Part shown: one piece after another, positions 1 through 5,732 of the stretch | Position numbering within the stretch: the stretch's first letter is position 1 | Layout: each line of letters begins with the position of its first letter | Origin: Candidatus Competibacteraceae bacterium | GTDB lineage: Bacteria > Pseudomonadota > Gammaproteobacteria > Competibacterales > Competibacteraceae | Direction of reading: 5' to 3' | Assembly (NCBI GenBank): GCA_012032855.1 | Contig: JAAUQA010000175.1 | Span: 1 to 6,815, forward strand | DNA: 6,815 nucleotides | The notes under the pieces: generated by a model | What the model was told of the DNA's origin: nothing | Database searches by the model: none | What the model saw: only the letters and a program-made list of their open reading frames with translations | Position numbers and translations under genes: made by a program

Positions 1-2
1 TG

Positions 3-761
3 CGCTATGCCGAGTTAAGCCTGGATGTCGCTGCGGATAGCGATGTAATTATTTGGCCGGAAACTGCCATTCCCGTTTTTTTTCAAGATGCCCAGGATTT
101 CATCCAACGCCTGGAGGTCGAGGCGGTGGAAAGCGGAGTGGATTATCTGATTGGCGTGCCCTCCGGTTCTTGGGAAACCGAAGTGTTTCACAACAGTGTG
201 TTCAGTTTGGGTCGTTCGCATGGGTTTTATCACAAGCACCGTTTGTTGCCTTTTGGCGAATATTTGCCGTTGCGCTGGTTCCTGACGTTTTTTCATCGGC
301 TGGTGGATATTCCCTTGGCCGATTTTACCCCCGGTGGCACGGAGCAACCGCTGTTGCGGGTGGCGGGCCAACCGGTCGGTGTGTCGATTTGCTTCGAGGC
401 GGTATTTGGCAGCGAGATACGCCGCACCCTGCCGGAATCTCGTTTTTTAGTCAATGTCAGTAACGATGCTTGGTTCGGTCGTTCCCTGGCGCCCTATCAG
501 CACTTGCAAATCGCCCGCATGAGGGCCTTGGAAATGGGGCGTGCAATGGCGCGCGCCACCAATACCGGGGTCAGCGCACTGATTGATGCCCACGGACGGA
601 TTATTGCTCAAAGTCAGTTATTTCATACCCAAGTTGTACAGGGATTGGTGCAGCCCCTGCGGGGCACAACGCCATATGTCATACTCGGCGACGGTGTCGT
701 GCTGCTGCTGCTATGCGTAGTCATTGGCGGTGGGGCTAGGCTTGGGACGGCGATTCGGTAA
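3..761 (+). CDS. lnt: Apolipoprotein N-acyltransferase, C-terminal part (5' end outside window)
   Basis: This is the C-terminal 252 residues of Lnt. The enzyme sits in the inner membrane and transfers an acyl chain from a phospholipid to the N-terminal cysteine of apolipoproteins, the last step of lipoprotein maturation. The nitrilase-like domain is clear. It has WPETAIP with catalytic Glu20 (window residue numbering), YHKHRLLPFGEYLP with Lys78 and the conserved Glu86, and SICFEAVFG with nucleophile Cys130. Known family: these match E267, K335, E343 and C387 of E. coli Lnt, and the Lys-to-Cys spacing (52) is identical. The conserved SNDAWFG and QHLQIARMRALEMGR blocks follow. A hydrophobic helix at about residues 223-246 fits the last membrane span. 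The residue after the catalytic Cys is Phe where E. coli has Tyr. The N-terminal membrane helices lie before the window. The stop at 759-761 is 23 bp before cca, so co-transcription with cca is plausible. Confidence 0.96.
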   Translation, partial: RYAELSLDVAADSDVIIWPETAIPVFFQDAQDFIQRLEVEAVESGVDYLIGVPSGSWETEVFHNSVFSLGRSHGFYHKHRLLPFGEYLPLRWFLTFFHRLVDIPLADFTPGGTEQPLLRVAGQPVGVSICFEAVFGSEIRRTLPESRFLVNVSNDAWFGRSLAPYQHLQIARMRALEMGRAMARATNTGVSALIDAHGRIIAQSQLFHTQVVQGLVQPLRGTTPYVILGDGVVLLLLCVVIGGGARLGTAIR

Positions 762-784
762 ACCAACATAAGTTTTGACGCATA

Positions 785-2061
785 ATGACTGAACAGGATA
801 CGGCAACAGCGGGGCTAGGTGAGGCGGTTTTTCTGGTCGGTGGCGCAGTGCGCGATGAGTTGCTTGGGTTGCCGGTCAAAGAGTGCGATTGGGTGGTGGT
901 CGGCGCCACGCCACAGCAAATGTTAGCCCGCGGGTTCAAACCGGTGGGCAAGGATTTTCCGGTATTTCTGCATCCCAAGACCCACGATGAATATGCACTG
1001 GCGCGAACCGAACGCAAAGTAGCGCCGGGCTATCATGGCTTTCATTTCCATGCCGCACCCGATGTAACGCTCATGCAGGATCTGCAGCGGCGTGACATCA
1101 CCATCAACGCGATAGCACGCGATGCGCAAGGCCGTTTGATTGATCCGCATCACGGTCTAAGCGATTTGGAAAATCGCTGGCTGCGACATGTGTCTCCCGC
1201 GTTTGCCGAAGACCCGGTGCGGGTATTGCGTTTGGCTCGGTTTGCCGCCCGCTATGACCGGTTGGGTTTTCGGGTCGCACCCGAGACTTTAGCGCTTATC
1301 GAGACAATGGTGGCTGACGGCGAGGTCGATACGCTGGTGCCGGAACGGGTGTGGGCGGAAACCGTGAAAGCGCTGAACGAACCTAATCCCGGTCGATTCA
1401 TTGAGGTGTTGCGGGAATGCGGGGCGTTGGCGCGCATTTTCCAGAAATCGATTGTTTGTTCGGCGTACCGCAGCCACCGCAACATCATCCGGAAGTCGAT
1501 ACCGGTCGGCATGTGTTACTGTGCCTGCAACAAGCGGTTCGTTTACAAGCCGACACGCCAGTTCGTTTCGCAACGCTGGTGCATGATTTGGGCAAAGGAC
1601 TCACCCCGCCGCCCGAATGGCCCCGGCATATTGAGCACGAGGAACGCGGTGCTGACTTGGTTAAGGCATTTTGTCAGCGCTTGCGGGTGCCACGAGACTA
1701 TCGGGATTTAGCGGTGTTAGTGGCGCGCTACCATACGCATTGCCATCGCGTGATGGAGCTACGCCCGAAAACCGTGCTGAAAACCTTACAAGCCTTAGAT
1801 CCTTTTCGAAAACCGCAGCGATTCGAACAGTTCCTGCTGGCCTGTGAAATCGATGCGCGCGGGCGCACGGGCTTGGAACAGCGACCTTATCCGCAGACGG
1901 CTTATTTTCGCACAGCTTATCAAGCGGCGGCCTCAGTACAAGCGCGTCCGCTTGTCGAACAGGGTTTGAAAGGTGAGGATTTAGCGGAGGCGATTCGGCT
2001 GGCTCGGTTGACCGCTATTCGGCATGCAAAGGAGCAACATGAAGTCCAAATCCGGCATTAA
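785..2061 (+). CDS. cca: CCA tRNA nucleotidyltransferase with HD domain, frameshifted
   Basis: The enzyme adds or repairs the 3' CCA of tRNAs from CTP and ATP without a nucleic acid template. Its HD domain in the E. coli-like class has phosphohydrolase activity. The reading frame from ATG 785 gives the head domain: [12 protein letters not shown] (17-28), the catalytic motif as E33-C34-D35, RRDITINA (102-109), RFAAR (152-156) and PERVWAE (186-192). At about 1437-1441 the frame breaks. The rest of the family sequence continues in the -1 frame ([11 protein letters not shown], then LVHDLGKG with HD at about 267-268, then [11 protein letters not shown]) to the stop at 2061. Restoring one base gives about 425 residues, against 412 in E. 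coli. The excess is mostly about 14 extra N-terminal residues before LVGG. Read as given, the first frame would stop at 1711 after 308 residues and lack the HD domain. No strong ribosome binding site precedes ATG 785, but no better in-frame start is visible. Confidence 0.93.
1436..1443 (+). other. Single-base frameshift site in cca
   Basis: Homology to E. coli-type Cca runs in one frame up to ALARIF and resumes in the -1 frame at [10 protein letters not shown]. The switch falls on a run of four T followed by CC (1437-1442). One more T would give Ile-Phe-Pro-Glu and join the frames perfectly, as in the family sequence. Loss of a T from a short homopolymer is the simplest reading. There is no canonical slippery heptamer in the right phase. 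Confidence 0.85.
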
Positions 2062-2152
2062 ATCAATGCTCAGTAGAGATTCCGGACAGATCTTGCCATT
2101 ACCCGCCAACCAACGTTACTAAAACAGCCTTTACGCTTCAGGATTCATACCG
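2062..2152 (+). other. Intergenic spacer between cca and cls
   Basis: This 91-bp spacer has no ORF and no clear intrinsic terminator. A TTGCCA (2093-2098), five of six bases matching a -35 box, is followed after 18 bp by a poor -10 (TACTAA, 2117-2122). It could carry a weak promoter for cls, but the evidence is thin. Confidence 0.4.
2139..2143 (+). promoter_or_regulatory. Ribosome binding site for cls, supports the TTG start
   Basis: CAGGA lies 9 bp before the TTG at 2153. This is the only good Shine-Dalgarno-like sequence near the 5' end of cls. The TTG also gives a protein length and N-terminus typical of the family, so TTG is the likely start. Confidence 0.55.
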
Positions 2153-3607
2153 TTGAGCGAGACAGCGTTTTTTGCGGCGTTTTCCTTGATGCTGCACACA
2201 TTCATCCAGTTCGGGCTTGTGGTACGCGTGCTGCTGCGTCCACATCGTGATCCGGCAGCGCGGATTGCCTGGGTGGTGGTGATTTTCGCTCTGCCAATGT
2301 TGGGTATCCTCGCTTATATCCTGCTCGGTGAAGTCAACATCGGTCGCCGTCGTGCGCAGCGGATGAAGGCCGTTTTGTCACAGATGCCCGATGTCACTGA
2401 CGCTGTACAAACAGATGTCGCAAATCTAAAGCCCGATGTGCCTGAACACCATGCCCATTTGTTTCGAGTGGGGCAGTCAATCAGCGGTTTCGAGCCCATC
2501 GGTGGTAATCAGGCGCATCTGCTCCAGGATTCCAACGCAACCATTGATGCGCTAGTGGCGGACATTGATGCGGCACAGGATCATGTTCACCTCTTGTTTT
2601 ACATCTGGTTACCGGATAACAACGGCTGTAAGGTCGTAGAAGCCCTCAAACGCGCCGCCGCGCGTGGCGTCACTTGCCGCGCTATGGCGGATGATCTGGG
2701 CTCGCGTTTGCTGATTCGTTCAGAGCACTGGCAGTCCATGCAGATCGCTGGGATTCGCTTAGCTCGGGCGCTGCCGATAGGCAATCCGCTGCGGCGCGCG
2801 TTGACCGGTCGCATTGATCTGCGCAATCACCGCAAGATCGTCGTCATCGACGATTGGATCACCTATTGCGGGAGTCAGAATTGCGCGGACCCGGAGTTCC
2901 GCATCAAGGCCAAATACGCGCCTTGGGTGGACGCGATGATGCGTTTCGAGGGACCGATTGCGCGCCAGAATCAGCACGTGTTCGCCAGTGATTGGATGGC
3001 CCATGTGGACGACGACATCGCAGACCTGCTGCGGCGACCGATCCCGCCATCTCCGCCTGGATTGACCGCACAAGTGATTGGCACCGGGCCGACCGTGCGC
3101 AACTCCGCGATGCCGGAGATGTTCGAAGCGCTGATCTACAGTGCCCGCCGCGAGCTGATCATCACGACGCCTTACTACGTGCCTGACGATCCGCTGCAGT
3201 CAGCCCTGTGCGCGGGCGCTCGCCGGGGAGTAGCCACGACTATTGTGTTCCCGGCTAAAAATGACAGTTGGGTCGTCGCTGCCGCTAGCCGCAGCTATTA
3301 TGCTGATTTGCTCGCCGCCGGAGTTCGTATTTTTGAATACCAAGGCGGATTATTGCACACCAAGTCGCTAACTCTGGATGGGGAAGTTACCCTGATCGGC
3401 TCTGCCAATATGGACCGCCGCAGCTTCGAATTAAACTACGAGAACAACATCCTGTTCTACGATCCATCGCTAACCGCCGATGTGCAGCAACGCCAGCAGC
3501 AATACATTTCCCGCTCACGCTTGATTGAACTGGACGAGGTCAGCGAGTGGCCCATGAAACGACACCTATGGAACAATACTATCGCGATGCTCGGACCGGT
3601 GCTCTAA
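2153..3607 (+). CDS. cls: Cardiolipin synthase (two-HKD phospholipase D family)
   Basis: This enzyme makes cardiolipin at the inner membrane from phosphatidylglycerol by phosphatidyl transfer. The 484-residue product is close to E. coli ClsA (486). It has two N-terminal hydrophobic helices at about 10-28 and 38-58 (the PLDc_N region), joined by a short basic stretch. Two catalytic HxKx4D motifs follow. The first is HRKIVVID with H226, K228, D233 and a following GSQN (240-243). The second is HTKSLTLD with H402, K404, D409 and a following GSAN (416-419). Both active-site halves are intact, so it should be functional. TTPYYVPDD (338-346) and YISRSRL (451-457) are also family blocks. The start is a TTG with a ribosome binding site at 2139-2143. 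It lies 91 bp after cca in the same direction. Substrate choice (PG plus PG, or PE) cannot be told from sequence. Confidence 0.95.
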   Translation: MSETAFFAAFSLMLHTFIQFGLVVRVLLRPHRDPAARIAWVVVIFALPMLGILAYILLGEVNIGRRRAQRMKAVLSQMPDVTDAVQTDVANLKPDVPEHHAHLFRVGQSISGFEPIGGNQAHLLQDSNATIDALVADIDAAQDHVHLLFYIWLPDNNGCKVVEALKRAAARGVTCRAMADDLGSRLLIRSEHWQSMQIAGIRLARALPIGNPLRRALTGRIDLRNHRKIVVIDDWITYCGSQNCADPEFRIKAKYAPWVDAMMRFEGPIARQNQHVFASDWMAHVDDDIADLLRRPIPPSPPGLTAQVIGTGPTVRNSAMPEMFEALIYSARRELIITTPYYVPDDPLQSALCAGARRGVATTIVFPAKNDSWVVAAASRSYYADLLAAGVRIFEYQGGLLHTKSLTLDGEVTLIGSANMDRRSFELNYENNILFYDPSLTADVQQRQQQYISRSRLIELDEVSEWPMKRHLWNNTIAMLGPVL

Positions 3608-3622
3608 CCAGAGTAGCTGGTT
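3606..3622 (+). repeat. Small hairpin at the end of cls
   Basis: AACCAG (3606-3611) and CTGGTT (3617-3622) form a perfect 6-bp stem with a 5-base loop, starting within the cls stop codon. No T-run follows, so it is not a standard intrinsic terminator. It could protect the 3' end of the transcript or occur by chance. Confidence 0.35.
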
Positions 3623-3649
3623 GCGTCGATTGTATCCTGTATGTATGCT
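3621..3649 (+). promoter_or_regulatory. Possible weak promoter for the Sir2 gene
   Basis: TTGCGT (3621-3626) and TATGCT (3644-3649) are 17 bp apart. The -10 matches four of six consensus bases and the -35 three of six. The predicted start of transcription (about 3656) falls in the 6-bp palindrome at 3654-3669. A second, equally weak pair, TTGTAT (3630-3635) and GATAGT (3653-3658), overlaps it. Confidence 0.25.
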
Positions 3650-3653
3650 TTTG

Positions 3654-3669
3654 ATAGTTAAAGAACTAT
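3654..3669 (+). repeat. Short palindrome upstream of the Sir2 gene
   Basis: ATAGTT (3654-3659) and AACTAT (3664-3669) are perfect inverted copies separated by AAAG. It lies 28 bp before the Sir2 ATG. It could be an operator or a leader hairpin, but an AT-rich 6-bp dyad can arise by chance. Confidence 0.3.
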
Positions 3670-3697
3670 TTGCTTCTCATGTGCCAATAATACGCCT

Positions 3698-4465
3698 ATG
3701 TTCGACTTACAACGAGATAACATTCACTGCATCGTCGAGGACATGCGTCGTGCCCGGCGTTTGTTGTTCATCACCGGGGCGGGGATTTCCGCCGATTCGG
3801 GCTTACCGACCTACCGGGGAATCGGCGGGCTTTATAATGAGCAACTAACCGAGGAACAGCTGCCTATCGAAATCGCGCTGTCCGGTCAGATGATGGAAAA
3901 AGCCCCGCATATTACCTGGAAGTACATTCATCAAATCGAACAGTCCTGTCGGAACGCACGGCATAATCAAGCCCATCGCATCATTGCCGAACTGCAAAAC
4001 CATTTTGACGTTTGGGTGTTGACCCAAAATATTGACGGCTTTCACCGCGAAGCGGGGAGCCGGAACCTCATCGAAATCCACGGCGATATTCACGACCTGC
4101 ATTGCACTATCTGCGATTATCAAGCCACTGTGTTGCACTACGCGGAGTTAGACATGCCGCCGACTTGCCCACACTGCCGTGCTACCGTGCGGCCACGGGT
4201 GGTGCTGTTCGGCGAAATGCTGCCAGAACACGCTATCAACCTGATGTATGAGCAGTTAGGATTGGGATTCGATATGGTGTTTAGCATCGGCACGACCAGC
4301 GTTTTCCCCTATATCGCCGGCCCCGTGATTGCGGCCAGTCAAGCGGGGATTACCACGGTGGAAATCAATCCGGGACAAACGTCGGTATCTCGCTATGTGG
4401 ATTACAAAGTGAGCGCCGGTGCTGCGGATACTTTAAGCCTGATCTGGCAGGGGTATCACACTTGA
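3698..4465 (+). CDS. Sir2-family NAD-dependent protein deacylase (sirtuin)
   Basis: Sirtuins remove acyl groups from lysine side chains using NAD+, releasing nicotinamide and O-acyl-ADP-ribose, in the cytoplasm. The 255-residue protein has the full motif set: TGAGIS (26-31), SGLPTYRG (34-41), TQNID (109-113), catalytic His128 in EIHGD, the zinc ligands C136/C139 and C157/C160, FGE (171-173), GTTS (198-201) and EINP (222-225). Known family: CobB of E. coli and human SIRT5 have a Tyr-x-x-Arg pair that binds succinyl and malonyl groups. By my alignment the matching positions here are Ile77 and Ile80 (in WKYIHQIE), so I infer preference for acetyl or other uncharged acyl groups. ATG 3698 places TGAGIS at the usual distance from the N-terminus, but no good ribosome binding site precedes it. 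It stands alone, 90 bp after cls, so the substrate cannot be inferred from neighbours. Confidence 0.93.
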   Translation: MFDLQRDNIHCIVEDMRRARRLLFITGAGISADSGLPTYRGIGGLYNEQLTEEQLPIEIALSGQMMEKAPHITWKYIHQIEQSCRNARHNQAHRIIAELQNHFDVWVLTQNIDGFHREAGSRNLIEIHGDIHDLHCTICDYQATVLHYAELDMPPTCPHCRATVRPRVVLFGEMLPEHAINLMYEQLGLGFDMVFSIGTTSVFPYIAGPVIAASQAGITTVEINPGQTSVSRYVDYKVSAGAADTLSLIWQGYHT

Positions 4466-4488
4466 TGGTTTGTTGAGCCGAGTTGGGC

Positions 4489-4530
4489 CGTGTTTCTCAT
4501 CGCCTTAATGGATGGGAGATGAGAAACACG
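4489..4530 (+). repeat. Perfect 13-bp inverted repeat downstream of the Sir2 gene
   Basis: CGTGTTTCTCATC (4489-4501) and GATGAGAAACACG (4518-4530) are exact reverse complements around a 16-base loop. GGCC at 4486-4489 and again at 4533-4536 could extend the stem past a 3-base bulge (using C4489 in the extension instead). It begins 24 bp after the Sir2 stop. The right arm is followed by a GC-containing stretch without a T-run, so it is not a classic intrinsic terminator. It may still end or stabilise the Sir2 transcript, bind a regulator, or be a scar of a small mobile repeat. It lies within the doubtful ORF at 4483-4683. Confidence 0.6.
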
Positions 4531-4635
4531 TTGGCCTCACCGTTCTGCTTTTTGCGTCAGCTATTGCTTATTGCCGGTAAGAACAATATCGAGCCAACGC
4601 TAATCATCTCCTCGCCCCAGCCGGATCTGCGCGAT

Positions 4636-4664
4636 TTGATCGCAGAATCGAATTGCAATATAGT
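4636..4664 (+). promoter_or_regulatory. Sigma70-like promoter for the radical SAM-wzt operon
   Basis: TTGATC (4636-4641) and TATAGT (4659-4664) are separated by exactly 17 bp. The -10 matches five of six consensus bases and the -35 four of six. Predicted transcription starts at about 4671, giving a 30-base leader with the ribosome binding site at 4690-4694. This is the best promoter candidate in the window. Confidence 0.45.
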
Positions 4665-4689
4665 CCACCTGCCTTTTGAATAAACGATC

Positions 4690-4694
4690 AGGTG
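4690..4694 (+). promoter_or_regulatory. Ribosome binding site for the radical SAM gene, supports the GTG start
   Basis: AGGTG lies 7 bp before GTG 4702, close to ideal spacing. It supports GTG 4702 as the start. The reading frame upstream of it is closed by the TAA at 4681-4683. Confidence 0.55.
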
Positions 4695-4701
4695 CTTTCC
4701 C

Positions 4702-5732
4702 GTGTCCCAACGATGGCTCAATACCGTTCAGCGCGCCTTACAACAGGTCCATGCGCTCATAGCGCTTTTCTATTACCGCAAGTATTTCGAATGGGGATTA
4801 CCGACCCGCCGCTTCGTGCAAGTCAATATCGAAACCAACACCGTTTGCAACAGAACCTGTCATTTCTGCCTCTACGGAATTAAAGACGAGGTTCCGGCCA
4901 ATCCCATGTCGGCGGGGTTGTTTTTCAAGATTATCGATCAGTTGGCGGAAATGAAATTTGTCGGGCGGATCTCGTTGTTCAGCACCAACGAACCGCTCAC
5001 CGACAAGCGGATTTACGAGTTTATCCGCTACGCCAGCCTGATGTTGCCGTCCAGCTGTCACAGTCTGGTCAGCAACGGCGATCTGTTGAATCGAGAGCGG
5101 TTGGACCGATTGTTCGACAGCGGTTTGGACCTGTTGCTGATCAACTCCTATGACGAGGAAGCCCTGAAGCAGAACCGCGAGCTAGTGGAATACGCCCGCA
5201 GCCAGCACCCGGACAAGATTCTGCATACGGATCGAACGGTGTATACCGATTGGGTCAGCCGGGCGGGTCATATCGAACAATACGGTAAAACACTGGATCA
5301 GGGATACTGTGATCTGCCCAATTATGCGCTGTACATCAATCCCAAGGGCCACGTACTGTCCTGTTGTCACGATTTCGATTCGCAAAATCAGATGGGGGAT
5401 TTAACCCGCCAGTCGGTTAAAGAGGCGTGGTATGGACAACAATTTCCGCGCTCAGAAAACGGCTCAACCAAGGCGACCGTAGCGTGTCGGAGCTGTGTAA
5501 TGGCTGTGATCACAAGCCGGACTTGGCGTATTTCGAATGGAACGCCACCTTGCCCAAGATGAAAGGTAAGCCGTCCGGTTGGTTTGCCGGGCGACCGCAG
5601 GCCGCAGCGCTGAGCGAAGCGCAGGCCATCAAAACCAAATATCTGGAGCGGGAACAGCGTTCCCAAGCTAAGCAGGCCAAGCGATTGCAACGCAAGTTCA
5701 TCCCGATTCAACCGGTATTGGAAAGCGAATGA
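4702..5732 (+). CDS. Radical SAM/SPASM domain protein, frameshifted
   Basis: Radical SAM enzymes use a [4Fe-4S] cluster to cleave S-adenosylmethionine and start radical chemistry; SPASM domains hold extra clusters. The CxxxCxxC motif is C49, C53, C56 (in CNRTCHFC). SFSTNEPLT-like strand order follows (SLFSTNEPLT, 91-100). The C-terminal part has SPASM cysteines: C203 in GYCDLP, C221-C222 in LSCCHDF, then GDL and EAWYG. At about 5446-5450 the frame breaks. The expected continuation (ALRKRLNQGD, then ELCNGCDH with C266 and C269) is in the -1 frame and ends at TGA 5732. Repaired length is about 343 residues. As given, the first frame ends at 5562 and loses the last Cys pair. A basic helical tail (about 311-333) follows the SPASM part. 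GTG 4702 has a good ribosome binding site. It overlaps wzt by 4 bp, which suggests a role in surface polysaccharide synthesis or modification; the substrate is unknown. Confidence 0.88.
5443..5453 (+). other. Single-base frameshift site in the radical SAM gene
   Basis: The SPASM segment reads EAWYGQQF up to 5445 and resumes as ALRKRL from 5448 in the -1 frame. Two bases (CC, 5446-5447) remain where a codon is needed. One extra base, for example CGC for Arg, would join the frames as QQFRALRKRL, which fits the family pattern. I see no slippery heptamer in the right phase. Confidence 0.8.

Larger units (their letters stand above)
4483..4683 (+). pseudogene. Small ORF, possible glycosyltransferase N-terminal remnant
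   Basis: This ORF reads 66 residues from TTG 4483, or 54 from the in-frame ATG at 4519. I cannot assign it firmly. The stretch RQLLLIAGKNNIEPTLIIS, followed by SPQPDLRDL and ending in VHLPFE, resembles the N-terminal Rossmann half of some family-4 glycosyltransferases, where a remark on helix, strand and SP-loop order would fit. This is a recalled resemblance, not a match. If right, some 300 residues are missing and this is a decayed fragment, which would suit a polysaccharide locus. No convincing ribosome binding site precedes either start. ATG 4519 lies inside the right arm of the 4489-4530 inverted repeat. A strong promoter candidate for the next gene sits within it. It shares the frame of the radical SAM gene but ends 18 bp before it. 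It may be non-coding. Confidence 0.3.

Noticed and set aside
53..463. 136-residue + strand ORF within lnt
   Set aside because: It is in a different frame from the clear Lnt catalytic motifs and shows only low-complexity Gly/Arg-rich sequence.
1436..1443. Programmed -1 frameshifting in cca
   Set aside because: The site is not an X-XXY-YYZ heptamer in the zero frame, and family members encode Cca in one frame. A lost base is simpler.
2759..3073. 104-residue - strand ORF opposite cls
   Set aside because: It is antisense to an intact, fully conserved cls and has no recognisable motif; other antisense ORFs in the window were dropped for the same reason.
3621..3848. 75-residue + strand ORF in the cls-Sir2 spacer
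   Set aside because: Its second half overlaps the Sir2 NAD-binding motif in another frame, and there is no ribosome binding site or family likeness.
4489..4530. Classic rho-independent terminator after the Sir2 gene
   Set aside because: The stem is strong, but the 16-base loop is long and no T-run follows the right arm on this strand.
5443..5453. Programmed -1 frameshifting in the radical SAM gene
   Set aside because: The sequence around CAATTTCCGCG has no slippery heptamer in the needed phase, and the join needs an added residue (Arg) that slippage would not supply neatly.
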